A program made the position numbers and the translations under genes. The notes below the pieces were generated by a model. It worked only from the letters and a program-made list of their open reading frames with translations. It did not search any database and had not been told where the DNA came from. This document shows positions 32,200-41,650 of a stretch of DNA of 64,000 nucleotides, piece by piece. Positions within the stretch are counted from its first letter, which is position 1; each line of letters opens with the position of its first letter. Origin of the DNA: Georgenia muralis (GTDB lineage: Bacteria; Actinomycetota; Actinomycetes; Actinomycetales; Actinomycetaceae); contig NZ_RKRA01000001.1 in assembly GCF_003814705.1 (NCBI RefSeq), positions 3,230,776-3,294,775 of the forward strand. The letters run 5' to 3'.

Positions 32200-32504
32200 C
32201 CCAGGCTGCGCCAGCGGGCGGTGGCCCGGTCCAGCCGGGCGCGACGGCGGGCGGCGCGGGCCGCCCTGACACGCCGGTGGGTGGCACGGGCGCGGTCCAG
32301 GGCGGCCGGGTCCCCCGTCACCCCCGGGACGTGGCGGGCCGGTGCCGGCGGCTCACCGGTGTCGGCGAGCCGGTTGCCGAGCTCGCCGGCCGCGGAGACC
32401 TCGGCCCCCAGCGCCTTGACCCGGCGCCACAGCCACAGTCCGGTCAGTGCCAGCGCGGCGAGGGCGCCGAGGACGAGCAGCGCCCACACGAGCCACGAGA
32501 TCAT
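32187..32504 (-). CDS. Small single-pass membrane protein
   Basis: A 105-residue protein with one strong membrane helix at residues 3-25 (SWLVWALLVLGALAALALTGLWLW) and a long basic Arg/Ala-rich cytoplasmic tail. No family is recognised. ATG at 32504 overlaps the pafC stop, so it is translationally coupled to pafBC. A 20-base tandem duplication sits at its 3' end. Confidence 0.6.
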   Translation of the reverse strand: MISWLVWALLVLGALAALALTGLWLWRRVKALGAEVSAAGELGNRLADTGEPPAPARHVPGVTGDPAALDRARATHRRVRAARAARRRARLDRATARWRSLGLTG

Positions 32505-33475
32505 GGTGCCGAGGATAGGCGCTCGTACGCGTCAAGCGCGGCACGGGCCCGACCCGCCACCTCGCCGGCGACGTCGGCCGGCTCGACGGCCAGGACGGAC
32601 TCGCCGAGCGAGAGCAGCAGATTCGCCGTCCAGGCCGGGTCCACCGCCCGCAGGCGCACGCGCAAGGTGCCGTCGTCGAGGTCCGTGACCTCCTCGACCG
32701 GGGTGTGCTCGGCCACCCACCGCGCCTGGGAGGGCAGGTGCAGGACCACCTCGCGCCCGCCGACGTCCCAGGCGGGCACCTCGGCCGTCATCTCCGGGTG
32801 GGGTGCGGCGGCGTCGTCGAGGACGCGGGCCTGGAGGATCCGGTCGAGGCGGAAGGTGCGGGGGCCCCCGGCGCGGTGGCACCAGGCGCGCAGCGACCAC
32901 GACGCCCCGTCCGTGCGCAGCTCCACGGGGTCGACGTCGCGCTCGGTGACGACGTCCGCGGCCGAGACGTAGCGCAGGTGCACCCGCCGGTCCCGTGCCA
33001 GCGCGTCGCGCAAGGTCTCGGCCGTCCCGGCCGGAGCCGGTGCCCCGCCGGTGACCTCGACCGGGGCCGCCTCGTCCGCCGCGCGGCCGGCCGCGGCGAG
33101 GAGCTTCTCGTTTGCGGAGGCGAGCGCGGTCTGCGCCGCGCCGAGCCCGTCGGGCACCAGCTCGGCCAGCGCCCGCAGGCCGACCAGGAGGGACATGGCC
33201 TCGGAGGTGCTCAGCCGCAACGGGCGGTCCATCCCGCGCGCCTGGGTGAGGACGATCTCGCCGTGGTCGAGGGCGTCGGCCGAGAAGTCGATGAGGTCGT
33301 CCGGGAGGTAGCCGGGCGTGCCCGTGACCCACAGGAGGTTGACGTCGGCGAGCACCTGGGCCTCGGTGGTGCCGAAGTGCGCCGCGACGGCCGGCACGGG
33401 GGCGCCCGGGTTGTCGCGCAGGTACGTCATGAGCGAGAGCAGGCGGGTGAGCCGCTCGGCGGTGGGTTCAGCCAC
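32501..33475 (-). CDS. pafC: WYL-domain regulator PafC
   Basis: A 324-residue member of the PafBC pair. The N-terminal winged helix (ERLTRLLSLMTYLRDNPGAP) is followed by the WYL and C-terminal extension regions (VHLRYVSAADVVTERDVDPVELRTDGASWSLRAWCH). In mycobacteria PafB and PafC form a heterodimer that activates the LexA-independent DNA-damage response. GTG at 33475 overlaps the pafB stop by 8 bases. Confidence 0.9.
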   Translation of the reverse strand: MAEPTAERLTRLLSLMTYLRDNPGAPVPAVAAHFGTTEAQVLADVNLLWVTGTPGYLPDDLIDFSADALDHGEIVLTQARGMDRPLRLSTSEAMSLLVGLRALAELVPDGLGAAQTALASANEKLLAAAGRAADEAAPVEVTGGAPAPAGTAETLRDALARDRRVHLRYVSAADVVTERDVDPVELRTDGASWSLRAWCHRAGGPRTFRLDRILQARVLDDAAAPHPEMTAEVPAWDVGGREVVLHLPSQARWVAEHTPVEEVTDLDDGTLRVRLRAVDPAWTANLLLSLGESVLAVEPADVAGEVAGRARAALDAYERLSSAP

Positions 33476-34460
33476 GCGGTGCCTCCTGGTCGAGGCGGGC
33501 GACCGCCCGCAGACGGCGCAGGACCGCCTCGCGCAGCTCCGGCGGGTCGAGGACGAGGACCGCCTCGGCGTAGGTGGCCAGCTCCTCGGCGAGGTCCTCG
33601 AGGTCGGCGAACGGCACGACGACGACGTCCCGGTCGGTGAGCGGGCCGGTGGGCGAGGGCGGGGGCCCGGACCGGCCGCGGGCGCGCAGCGCGGCCCCGC
33701 GCTCGGGGAGCACGGCCAGGCGGGCGGTGCCGGCGCGCGGGGTGCTGCGCTCGAGGAGGGCGGCGACGTCGACGTCGGCCGGGACCGCGAACGACCCGGG
33801 CGCACCGGTCGACCGCACGCGGCCCTGGATGCGCGAGAGCCGGAATGCGCGCGGCGCGGCGCGGTCGACGTCCCGGCCGACGAGGTACCAGCCCCGGTTG
33901 CGGCTGAGGATCCGCCAGGGCTCGACGGTGCGCCGCGCGACGGCGCCGGTGCTCGCCGCGCGGTAGGTGAACGTGACCGGCTGACGGGCGTCGATCGCGG
34001 CGAGGAGGGGTGCGAAGGCCTCCTCGGGCCCGCGGACCCGCAGCGCCAGGCCGGCGTGGGCGACCGGGTCCGCGGCCGGGGCGACGGCGCGCAGCTTGGT
34101 CATGCCGCGGTTGGCCGGGGACCGCAGTGAGGCGTCCTGCCACAGCTCGGCCGCGAGGGAGAGCACCCCGATCTCCGCGGCCGTGAAGGACACGGGCGGG
34201 AGGGTGTAGCCCGCGGCGTCGATGCGGTAGCCGATGTCGTCCTCGTGGAGCGGGTCGTGCGCGACGACGAGCGGGACGCCCATCTCCCGGAGCAGGTCCT
34301 TGTCACGCTCGAACATCCGCTCGAAGGCCTCCGCGGAGGCGGCGTCGGCGTAGCCGTGCACCTGGGTCCGGATCTGACGCTTGGTCATCCACCGCTGGGT
34401 GTGCGAGAGCGCGATGACGAGGTCGAGCAGGCGCTCGGCCGCCTCCACACGCTGGGCCAC
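33468..34460 (-). CDS. pafB: WYL-domain regulator PafB
   Basis: A 330-residue partner of PafC. It has an N-terminal HTH (AERLLDLVIALSHTQRWMTKRQIRTQV..YADAASAEAFERMFERDKDLLREMG) and the WYL domain (VTFTYRAASTGAVARRTVEPWRILSRNRGWYLVGRD). ATG at 34460. The Pup ligase gene pafA, which precedes pafB in mycobacteria, is not next to it; a DNA ligase gene is. The link to DNA repair genes fits the regulator's role. Confidence 0.9.
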   Translation of the reverse strand: MAQRVEAAERLLDLVIALSHTQRWMTKRQIRTQVHGYADAASAEAFERMFERDKDLLREMGVPLVVAHDPLHEDDIGYRIDAAGYTLPPVSFTAAEIGVLSLAAELWQDASLRSPANRGMTKLRAVAPAADPVAHAGLALRVRGPEEAFAPLLAAIDARQPVTFTYRAASTGAVARRTVEPWRILSRNRGWYLVGRDVDRAAPRAFRLSRIQGRVRSTGAPGSFAVPADVDVAALLERSTPRAGTARLAVLPERGAALRARGRSGPPPSPTGPLTDRDVVVVPFADLEDLAEELATYAEAVLVLDPPELREAVLRRLRAVARLDQEAPRG

Positions 34461-34526
34461 CCCTGCACGCTACCGGCCCGGCGGCCCGTGGCTCGCACCG
34501 GCGGCGCCCGCGCGCCGCGGGGCCGG

Positions 34527-35600
34527 TCAGGCGGGCGCCGGCCCGCCGAGGATGTCCGCGAGCCGGTAGCCCACCGGCTCCTCGAGCTGGTCGTAGGTGC
34601 ACGAGGCCGGGTCCCGGTCGGTGCGCCAGCGGCGGAACTGGGCGGTGTGGCGGAACCGGTCGCCCTCCATGTGGTCGTAGGCCACCTCGACGACGAGCTC
34701 GGGTCGCAACGGCACGAACGACAGGTCCTTGGTGGCGTTCCACCGGCTGACGGCGCCGGGCATGCGCCGGTCCGGGTGCGCGGACTGGTCCGCCCAGGAC
34801 CCCCACGGGTGCCCGGCGAGGTCGACCTCGCGGTAGGGCGCGAGCTCGTCGAGCAGACTCTTGCGCCGGGCCATGGGGAAGGACGCCGACACGCCGACGT
34901 GCTGGAGCCGCCCGTCGTCGGTGTACAGCCCCAGGAGCAACGAGCCGACGACGTCGCCGCTCTTGTGCCACCGGAACCCGGCGACGACACAGTCGGCGGT
35001 GCGCAGGTGCTTGATCTTGAACATCGTCCGCTTGTTGGGCTCGTACGGCCGCTCGGGCGGCTTGACGACGACGCCGTCGAGCCCGGCACCCTCGAACCGG
35101 GTGAACCACTCCTGGGCCTGGGCGAGGTCCGCCGTCGCCGGGGTGACGAACACCGGTGCCCGGGCGTCGGCGAGGGCGCCGACGAGGTGCTCGCGGCGCT
35201 CGCGGAAGGGCCGGCGCATGAGGTCCTCGTCGTCCACGGCGAGCAGGTCGAACGCGACGAAGGACGCGGGGGTCTGCTCGGCCAGCAGGCGCACCCGGCT
35301 GTCCGCCGGGTGGATGCGCTGCTGGAGCGCGTCGAAGTCGAGCCGGTCGTCCGCCACGAGGACGATCTCACCGTCGATGACGCACCGCTCGGGCGTGTTC
35401 GCCCGGATGGCCTCGACCAGCTCGGGGAAGTACCGGGTCATCGGCTTCTCGTTCCGGCTGCCGAGCACGACCTCGTCGCCGTCGCGGAAGACGATCGTGC
35501 GGAAGCCGTCCCACTTGGGCTCGGCGTGGCCGAGGTCGGGGATCTCCGGCACGGACTTGGCCAGCATCGGGGCGACGGGCGGCATGACGGGCAGGTCCAT
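34527..35600 (-). CDS. ligC: ATP-dependent DNA ligase, LigC type
   Basis: A 357-residue ATP-dependent ligase. The nucleophile K29 is in AEPKWDGFRT, followed by motifs EKP..RYFPELVEAI, VIDGEIVLV, FVAFDLLAV, DGVVVKPPERPYEPNKR and MFKIKHLR. A C-terminal OB-fold ends with VAYDHMEGDRFRHTAQFRRWR. It would reseal nicks in repair, probably with the primase-polymerase encoded at 36414. ATG at 35600 is at the usual distance from the lysine; the frame is open upstream. Confidence 0.9.
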   Translation of the reverse strand: MDLPVMPPVAPMLAKSVPEIPDLGHAEPKWDGFRTIVFRDGDEVVLGSRNEKPMTRYFPELVEAIRANTPERCVIDGEIVLVADDRLDFDALQQRIHPADSRVRLLAEQTPASFVAFDLLAVDDEDLMRRPFRERREHLVGALADARAPVFVTPATADLAQAQEWFTRFEGAGLDGVVVKPPERPYEPNKRTMFKIKHLRTADCVVAGFRWHKSGDVVGSLLLGLYTDDGRLQHVGVSASFPMARRKSLLDELAPYREVDLAGHPWGSWADQSAHPDRRMPGAVSRWNATKDLSFVPLRPELVVEVAYDHMEGDRFRHTAQFRRWRTDRDPASCTYDQLEEPVGYRLADILGGPAPA

Positions 35601-35763
35601 GGTGTGATCCTGCCCGCTCGGGGCGGGATGCGCCCCCGGCACCACGACGGATCTCGTCGGCGCGGCGCCGGCCGGTGGCAGGAACAGGTCGGCCCCGCGC
35701 CGGTGGCGAAACCGGGCGGGGCCTGGCGCTCACCTGTGGAAGAGGATCGCGTTGCGCACCAGC

Positions 35764-36249
35764 CTACCGCGCGGCGCCCTTCAGGGTGCCGGTGACCGCT
35801 CCCGCGGGGTCGACCAGGAGGCAGACGACCTCGCGGTCGTCGAAGCCGTTCCACGACTCCTCGGTCGGGAAGTACGTGCCGAAGTCGAGGGTGGAGTCCT
35901 CGTAGGCCGCGCCCACGAACTCCGCGAACGCGCCGTAGCAGCCCTCGTCCGCCGAGCCCATCACCGCCTCGTCGCCGGGGAACTCGCCGTCGGCGAGGTC
36001 GAACACGGCGTACACCTCGGAGTCGTGCGACTCGGCGCAGGGCACCACCTCGACCTGCGAGACCTCGACGACCTCCTCGGAGGCCTCGGCGCCGCCCTCG
36101 CTCACGCAGTCGCCGAGCGCCACGGAGAACGCGTCCACCGTGCCCGCGGTGGCGACCGCACCGGTGTCGTCACGCACCGCGGTCGGGCCGCAACCGGTGA
36201 GCCCGACGAGGAGGAGGAGGGGAAGGACGATCGACGCAGCACGCTTCAT
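35764..36249 (-). CDS. Septum-formation family lipoprotein
   Basis: A 161-residue lipoprotein. A Lys/Arg start, a hydrophobic signal and the lipobox LVGLTGC put the lipidated Cys at about residue 20. The mature part has the septum-formation domain pattern: DAFSVALGDCV, VEVVPCAESHDSEVYAVFDLADGEFPG, GCYGAFAEFVG and CLLVDPAG, with four cysteines in two pairs. The function is unknown. ATG at 36249. It lies between the ligase and polymerase genes. Confidence 0.75.
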   Translation of the reverse strand: MKRAASIVLPLLLLVGLTGCGPTAVRDDTGAVATAGTVDAFSVALGDCVSEGGAEASEEVVEVSQVEVVPCAESHDSEVYAVFDLADGEFPGDEAVMGSADEGCYGAFAEFVGAAYEDSTLDFGTYFPTEESWNGFDDREVVCLLVDPAGAVTGTLKGAAR

Positions 36250-36413
36250 CACGGTCGGGCTCTCTGGGAAACGCGGCGGAGGGACGGTCGTCCCCCTCGT
36301 TCCGGCGTGGCCGAGCCTAGGGGCACCGCCAGGCGGGCAAGGCGGGATCGCGCGCCTGCGTGCCATGTGAGGTGCGTCACACGAGGATGGACCTCGCGAG
36401 GGGCGCGACCGGG

Positions 36414-37463
36414 TCACTCCGTGCGGCGCTCGCGCGAGGGCTGGACCCGTTTGGGCTCCCCCGGCATCTTGGGGTACTCCGGTGGGTAGGGCATGTCCCC
36501 CAGCTCCGCCTCGTCCCGGGCGTACCACTCGAGCAGCGGGGTGAGGTCGTGGGCGACGTCGTCGATGCCGGCGTGGAGGTCGCCCCGCTCGGCGAAGCGC
36601 GCGGGCATGGTCAGGACCGTGAGGTCGCGCGGGTCGACGTCGACCAGCTCGTCCCACGCCACCGGGGCGGAGACCGGCGCGTGCGCCAGCGGACGGATGC
36701 TGTACGCGCTGGCGATCGTGCGGTCGCGGGCGTTCTGGTTGTAGTCGACGAAGATCGTCTCGCCGCGCTCCTCCTTCCACCACCTCGTGGTGACCTTCCC
36801 GGGCATGCGGCGCTCGAGCTCGCGGCCGAGCGCGATGGCCGCGTGACGCACGTCGGTGAAGGTCCACCGGGGGGCGATGCGCACGTAGATGTGCACGCCC
36901 CGGTTGCCGGAGGTCTTCGGGTAGCCCGTGATCCCCAGCTCCTCGAGCAGCTCCCGGGCGACGCCGGCCACGGCGACCGCGTCGGAGAAGTCGGTGCCGG
37001 GCTGGGGATCGAGGTCGATCCGGAGCTCGTCGGGGTGGTCGACGTCCGCGCGGCGCACCGGCCAGGGGTGGAAGGTGATCGTCCCCAGGTTCACGGCCCA
37101 GGCCACCGCGGCGAGCTCGGTGGGGCACAGCTCGTCGGCCGTGCGGCCGCTGGGGAAGGCGATCGTCGCCGTCTCGATCCAGTCCGGCACGCCCTTGGTG
37201 GGGACCCGCTTCTGGAAGAAGGCGTCGCCGTGCGGGTCAGCGCGCGTGGCCATCTTGACGTTGTCGCGGACGCCGTGCGGCCACCGCTCGAGGGTGACGG
37301 GGCGCTCGCCGAGGGCCCGCATGATCCCCTCACCGACGCTCAGGTAGTACTGGACGAGCTGGAGCTTGGTGATGCCCGGTCCGGCGAAGTACACGCGGTC
37401 GGGGTTGGTCACGCGGACGGCGCGGCCGTCGACGTCGAGCTCGATCGCCGGGGTGGCTGCCAT
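36414..37463 (-). CDS. LigD-type primase-polymerase (PolDom/Prim-Pol)
   Basis: A 349-residue stand-alone polymerase domain of bacterial non-homologous end joining, of the archaeo-eukaryotic primase fold. The start VTNPDRVYFAGPGITKLQLVQYY, the two catalytic Asp in RIDLDPQPG, the SGNRGVHIYVRI stretch and DYNQNARDRTIASAYSIRP match the family. It resembles the PolD1/Rv3730c group, which is found beside ligC. It could fill gaps or add ribonucleotides at breaks. Neither a nuclease domain nor ku is in the window. ATG at 37463. Confidence 0.9.
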   Translation of the reverse strand: MAATPAIELDVDGRAVRVTNPDRVYFAGPGITKLQLVQYYLSVGEGIMRALGERPVTLERWPHGVRDNVKMATRADPHGDAFFQKRVPTKGVPDWIETATIAFPSGRTADELCPTELAAVAWAVNLGTITFHPWPVRRADVDHPDELRIDLDPQPGTDFSDAVAVAGVARELLEELGITGYPKTSGNRGVHIYVRIAPRWTFTDVRHAAIALGRELERRMPGKVTTRWWKEERGETIFVDYNQNARDRTIASAYSIRPLAHAPVSAPVAWDELVDVDPRDLTVLTMPARFAERGDLHAGIDDVAHDLTPLLEWYARDEAELGDMPYPPEYPKMPGEPKRVQPSRERRTE

Positions 37464-37520
37464 GTCGGCACGCTACACGCGCGGCCACGTCGGCGGCCCG
37501 CCGGTAGCGTGGCCGCCGTG

Positions 37521-38741
37521 ATGATCTGGCGCGAGGGCGTGGTGCGGCGGCTCGGCAGGACGTGGCCGGGCGCGGCTGAGCTGGAGGTGGAGGTCACCGG
37601 AGGAGCCTCCGTGGCGGCGGGCGAGCCGGCCGCGGACGCCGGTGCGCCGGTCACCTCCGTGCCGGCGGGGCCCGTGCCGGCGGGTCCTGTGCCGGCCGGC
37701 ACGCTCGTCCGGGCGCTCGCCTACCCGGCGCTCGTCGGCGAACCGGCGCCGGGCGACCGCGTCCTGCTCTCGGCGGCGGCGCTGGCCCGCGGGCTGGGCA
37801 CCGGTGGCTACGCCATGGTGGTCGCGCTGCCCGACCGGCTCCCCGCCGACCCGGCGCCCGGCCCCGGTCACCTCGTCAAGGCGCGGTACACCCCGCTGCA
37901 GACCCTCGTCCTCGGCGCCGACGAGCAGGAGTCCGAGCACCACGAGATCCTGCGCGACGCCGACGACCTGGCCGGTCTGCCGGTCGTCGTGGCCGACCTG
38001 CACTCTGCGCTCCCGGCCGTGGTGGCCGGTGTCCGCGCCGCCTGGAACGGCACGACCACCCCGCGGGTCGTGTACGTCATGACGGACGGCGGGGCGTTGC
38101 CGGCGTGGTTCTCGCGCTCCCTCGCGGGGCTGCGTGAGGCGGGTGCTCTGGCCGGCTCGGTGACGGTGGGGCAGGCGTTCGGCGGTGACCTGGAGGCGGT
38201 CAGCCTCCACTCGGGCCTGCTCGCCGCCCGGCTCGTCCTCGGGGCCGACGTCGTCGTCGTCGCCCAGGGGCCGGGCAACCTCGGCACCGGGACCCGGTGG
38301 GGGTTCTCCGGGACCGTGTGTGGCGACGCCGTCAACGCCGTCGCCGCTCTCGGGGGGCTGGCCGTGGCGTCGCTGCGCGTCTCGGGCGCCGACCCGCGTG
38401 AGCGCCACCTCGGGGTCTCGCACCACTCGCTGACCGCGTACGGGCGCGTCGCCCTCGCCCCGGCCGACGTCGTCGTCCCCCGGTTCGACGACGCCCTGGC
38501 CGCCGCGCTGCCCGAGGGCCTGGCCGCGCGCATCGACGACCAGGTGGCCGGCCTCGTCGCGCCCGTGGGCATCCATCGGCTCGTCGAGGTGCCCACCGGC
38601 GGGCTGCTCGAGGCGCTCGCGGACTCGCCCGTGGCGCTCTCGACGATGGGGCGCGGCCTCGACGCCGACCCGGCGGCGTTCGTCGCCGCGGCCGTCGCCG
38701 GGGTCCACGCGGCGCGGGTGGCCGGGCGGCGCGTCCGGTGA
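37521..38741 (+). CDS. DUF3866 family protein
   Basis: A 406-residue actinobacterial protein of unknown function. Conserved features include the start MIWREGVVRRLGRTWPGA, a PLQTLVLGADEQESEHHE block, VVYVMTDGGALPAWFSRSL, and VSHHSLTAYGRVALAPADVVVPRFD. A low-complexity VPAGPVPAG insertion at residues 45-65 is repeat-derived. No signal peptide, so cytoplasmic. ATG at 37521 matches the family start; GTG at 37518 is just before it. It is divergent from the polymerase gene with a 57-base gap. Confidence 0.8.
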   Translation: MIWREGVVRRLGRTWPGAAELEVEVTGGASVAAGEPAADAGAPVTSVPAGPVPAGPVPAGTLVRALAYPALVGEPAPGDRVLLSAAALARGLGTGGYAMVVALPDRLPADPAPGPGHLVKARYTPLQTLVLGADEQESEHHEILRDADDLAGLPVVVADLHSALPAVVAGVRAAWNGTTTPRVVYVMTDGGALPAWFSRSLAGLREAGALAGSVTVGQAFGGDLEAVSLHSGLLAARLVLGADVVVVAQGPGNLGTGTRWGFSGTVCGDAVNAVAALGGLAVASLRVSGADPRERHLGVSHHSLTAYGRVALAPADVVVPRFDDALAAALPEGLAARIDDQVAGLVAPVGIHRLVEVPTGGLLEALADSPVALSTMGRGLDADPAAFVAAAVAGVHAARVAGRRVR

Positions 38742-38839
38742 GAACCCGTCCGGTGAGTGAGCAGCTTGCGGCGCGGGTCAGCGGGTCCGGCGCTCCTGGC
38801 TCATCCCGGAAGGTCCTGACTGACCCCGCAGGCCCTGAC

Positions 38840-38857
38840 TCACACCGGGGGGTGTGA
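38840..38857. terminator. Hairpin between convergent genes
   Basis: TCACACC and GGTGTGA pair around a GGGG loop in the 176-base gap after DUF3866 and before the PH-domain gene, which read toward each other. No T-run, so this is a structure-only call. Confidence 0.4.
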
Positions 38858-38917
38858 CCGGGCGGGAGCCGCGGAGCGGCGGACGTGCCGAGAGGCCGCG
38901 GACGTGCCGCCCGGCGT

Positions 38918-39364
38918 TCAGTCCCGTGGCTCGTGCAGCGCGATGAGCGTGGCGAGGCGCCGCGCCTCGCTGTGTCCGCGCTCGCCGTCGGCCCGCTGGA
39001 TCGCCATGACGGCGAGGGTGGAGCCGTCGGTAAGGTCGAGCTGCGCCCACGGGGTGCCGTCGCCGAAGCCGAGGGAGACGATCTCCGCCCACCCCACGTC
39101 GCGGGAGTGGATGAGGTTGCGCACGTGCAGGCCGTCCTCGTCCGGGCGTGCGAGCACCCCGCCCTGGCGCCACAGGAACCAGCAGATGAGGCCGGCGAGG
39201 CCGACCGTGCCCGCCGCGTCCGCCGGGCCGTACGCGATGCCCGCCGCCGGCAGGAACAGCACGACGGCCACCGCGCCGAGCACGGTCAGGACGCCCAGCA
39301 CCCACGAGACGGCCCGCGCCGCCCGGGGCCGGAACGGCCGGTGGAGCTCGGCGCGGTCAGCCAT
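38918..39364 (-). CDS. PH-domain membrane protein
   Basis: A 148-residue protein. Residues 20-70 hold two membrane helices (VSWVLGVLTVLGAVAVVLFLPAAG and TVGLAGLICWFLW), followed by a bacterial PH (bPH-type) domain: GLHVRNLIHSRDVGWAEIVSLGFGDGTPWAQLDL. The function is unknown; it follows hisG in many actinobacteria. ATG at 39364 overlaps the hisG stop by 1 base. Confidence 0.75.
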   Translation of the reverse strand: MADRAELHRPFRPRAARAVSWVLGVLTVLGAVAVVLFLPAAGIAYGPADAAGTVGLAGLICWFLWRQGGVLARPDEDGLHVRNLIHSRDVGWAEIVSLGFGDGTPWAQLDLTDGSTLAVMAIQRADGERGHSEARRLATLIALHEPRD

Positions 39365-40212
39365 CAGATCCGGCAGGCGTGGATGGAGGTGGTGAGGATG
39401 GCGCGGGCGCCGACGTCGTAGAGGGAGTCCATGACCCGGTTGGTGTCCTCGCGGCGGACCATCGCCCGCACCGCCACCCACTCGCCGTTGTGCAGCGGCG
39501 AGACGGTCGGGGACTCCAGCCCCGGGGTGATCGCGACCGCGGCCTCGACGTCGGTGACCCGCACGTCGTAGTCCATGAGGACGTACTGGCGGGCGACGAG
39601 GACGCCCTGGAGCCGACGGTCGAGCACGCTGAGCCCGGCGGGCACCTCGGCGCCGCCGTCGTGTCGGATGAGGACCGCCTCCGAGCGCAGGATCGGCTCG
39701 CCGAAGGTGGCCAGGCCCGCTGCGCGCAGGGTGGAGCCGGTCTCGACGACGTCCGCGACGAGGTCGGCGATGCCGAGCTGGACCGAGGACTCCACCGCGC
39801 CGTCGAGGTGGACGACCTCCGCGTCGACGCCGTGGGCGGCGAGGTAGTCGCCCACGAGCACGTCGTAGCTGGTCGCGACCCGCTTGCCGGCGACCTGCTC
39901 GAGGGAGGTGATCTCCCCGGCGGGCGCGGCGAAGCGGAACGTGGACCGGGCGAAGCCGAGGGGGCGGTGCTCGACCGCCGCGGCACCGGAGTCGAGCAGC
40001 AGGTCGCGGCCGGTGATCCCGACGTCGACCGTGCCCGAGCCGACGTACACCGCGATGTCGCGGGGGCGCAGGAAGAAGAACTCGACGTCGTTGCCCGGGT
40101 CGGCCAGGACGAGCTCGCGCGAGTCACGACGCTGGCGGTAGCCCGCCTCGGAGAGGATCTCGGCGGCGGGGGCGGACAGGGAGCCCTTGTTGGGCACGGC
40201 GATGCGCAGCAC
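39364..40212 (-). CDS. hisG: ATP phosphoribosyltransferase, long form
   Basis: A 282-residue enzyme catalysing the first step of histidine synthesis from ATP and PRPP. The family blocks are visible: [45 protein letters not shown], and [20 protein letters not shown], which binds the phosphoribosyl group. The C-terminal third is the regulatory ACT-like domain of the long form, ending [18 protein letters not shown] at 40212. It is the partner of hisE 35 bases upstream. Confidence 0.94.
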   Translation of the reverse strand: MLRIAVPNKGSLSAPAAEILSEAGYRQRRDSRELVLADPGNDVEFFFLRPRDIAVYVGSGTVDVGITGRDLLLDSGAAAVEHRPLGFARSTFRFAAPAGEITSLEQVAGKRVATSYDVLVGDYLAAHGVDAEVVHLDGAVESSVQLGIADLVADVVETGSTLRAAGLATFGEPILRSEAVLIRHDGGAEVPAGLSVLDRRLQGVLVARQYVLMDYDVRVTDVEAAVAITPGLESPTVSPLHNGEWVAVRAMVRREDTNRVMDSLYDVGARAILTTSIHACRI

Positions 40213-40247
40213 TTTCGCTCCGTTGGTTGGGTTGGTGGTCGGCCGCC

Positions 40248-40511
40248 TCAGAGGTGGCGGTAGACGTCCTGCAGGGTCAGGCCCCGCGCGATCATCATCA
40301 CCTGGAGGTGGTACAGGAGCTGGCTGATCTCCTCGGCCGTGGCCTCGGCGCCCTCGTGCTCGGCGGCCATCCACACCTCGGCCGCCTCCTCGACGACCTT
40401 CTTGCCGATGGTGTGGATCCCGGCGTCGAGCTCGGCCACGGTCCCCGAGCCCTCGGGACGGGTGGCGGCCTTGTGCTCGAGCTCGGCGAAGAGCTCCTCG
40501 AACGACTTCAC
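40248..40511 (-). CDS. hisE: Phosphoribosyl-ATP diphosphatase
   Basis: An 87-residue enzyme doing the second step of histidine synthesis. The MazG-like motif is visible: [17 protein letters not shown] and [28 protein letters not shown] at 40511 lies only 10 bases after the end of the binding-protein gene, so hisE-hisG-PH are probably in the same transcript as the FMN-riboswitch-controlled transporter. Confidence 0.93.
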   Translation of the reverse strand: MKSFEELFAELEHKAATRPEGSGTVAELDAGIHTIGKKVVEEAAEVWMAAEHEGAEATAEEISQLLYHLQVMMIARGLTLQDVYRHL

Positions 40512-40521
40512 GGGCGCCAGC

Positions 40522-41562
40522 CTAGTTGCTCGCGGCGGGCAGGAACCGGTCGGTCCACGCCTGGGCGGGGTCGACGTCGGCCTCGAGCAGACCCGCGTCG
40601 GTCAGGAGGGTGACCATCTCCTCCCACACACCGGCCTCGTGGGCGCCCGGCTCGCCGGCGCCCTCGTAGAGCGGGACGGTGGCCTCGAGCGTGGCCAGGG
40701 CCGCCTGGCGCTGCTCGGGCCGGTCGAGGTCGGGGACCTGGGCGGCGGAGATCTCCACCGCGGCCTCGGGGTCCGCCGCGACGTCGGCGACCCCGCGCAG
40801 GCTCGCCTCGACGAACGCGGCGACGTCCTCGCCCCGCTCCTCGGCCGTCGCCTCGAGGGTGCCCAGCGAGATGCCGACGAGGGGCACCTCACCCTCGGCG
40901 ATCTCGATGGTGCGCACGGGCGTGCCCGCCTCGGCGAAGCGCACGGCGTCGTTGTTGACGAAGCCCATGACGGCGTCGACGTGCCCGCCGGTCAGGGCGG
41001 CCTGCTGGGTGAACCCGATGTGCTCGACCGTGACGTCGTCCTCGGTCAGCCCGGCATCCTGCAGGAGCGCGACGAGGCCGAAGTAGGTCTCCCCGAACGG
41101 TCCCGGGATGCCGACGGTGCGGCCGGCGAGGTCGGCGGCGGAGCGGATGTCGGAGTCCTCCGGGACGATGAGCGCGACGGGGTACTGCTGGTACAGGGTG
41201 GCGACGGACACCAGCGGCACCCCCTGGGAGCGCGCCTGGAGCATCTCGTCCCCGCCGGCGACGACGACGTCCTCCTCCTCGGCGCTGATCGCGGTGAACA
41301 GGCCCTCGCTCTGGCCGTGGTGGCGCAGGGTCACGTCCAGGCCGGCCTCCTCGTAGTACCCCTTCTCGGCCGCGACGTAGAAGGGCGCGAACTGGATGTC
41401 GGGGACGTAGGTGAGCCCGAGGGTCAGGGGGGCGGGTTCGGCGGCCGTCGTGGCGGGGTCGGTCGCGGCCGGGGCCGTCTCCGGCTCCGCCGCGCAGGCG
41501 GCGAGGGTCAGGGCGGTGGCGGTGGCGGTGGCGGCCAGGAGGGCGAGCGGGCGGCGGGACAT
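40522..41562 (-). CDS. ribY: RibY-like flavin ABC transporter substrate-binding lipoprotein
   Basis: A 346-residue lipoprotein of the NMT1/THI5-like binding-protein family. The lipobox is LTLAAC near residue 22. The core [45 protein letters not shown] is typical of ThiY/RibY proteins. ATG at 41562. RibXY riboflavin transporters of this type are known; the riboswitch upstream of the neighbouring permease supports flavin as the ligand, but binding is not shown by the sequence. The gap to the permease gene is 162 bases. Confidence 0.8.
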   Translation of the reverse strand: MSRRPLALLAATATATALTLAACAAEPETAPAATDPATTAAEPAPLTLGLTYVPDIQFAPFYVAAEKGYYEEAGLDVTLRHHGQSEGLFTAISAEEEDVVVAGGDEMLQARSQGVPLVSVATLYQQYPVALIVPEDSDIRSAADLAGRTVGIPGPFGETYFGLVALLQDAGLTEDDVTVEHIGFTQQAALTGGHVDAVMGFVNNDAVRFAEAGTPVRTIEIAEGEVPLVGISLGTLEATAEERGEDVAAFVEASLRGVADVAADPEAAVEISAAQVPDLDRPEQRQAALATLEATVPLYEGAGEPGAHEAGVWEEMVTLLTDAGLLEADVDPAQAWTDRFLPAASN

Positions 41563-41609
41563 GGGGCTCCTCGGGTGCGGCGGTCCGGGGCGCGGACGCC
41601 GGACGGTGT

Positions 41610-41650
41610 GCTGGGTGGTGGTCGGGTGGTCGGGTGGTCGTGTGGTCGGG
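41610..41650. repeat. Low-complexity GGTCGGGTG repeat between the transporter genes
   Basis: A run of short GGTGGTCGGGTGGTC-type units lies in the 162-base gap between the permease and binding-protein genes. It is not in any gene, and no open frame crosses it with recognisable content. Confidence 0.55.

Noticed and set aside
34385-35371. Second minus-strand frame overlapping the ligase gene
   Set aside because: Ser/Arg-rich shadow of ligC without motifs.
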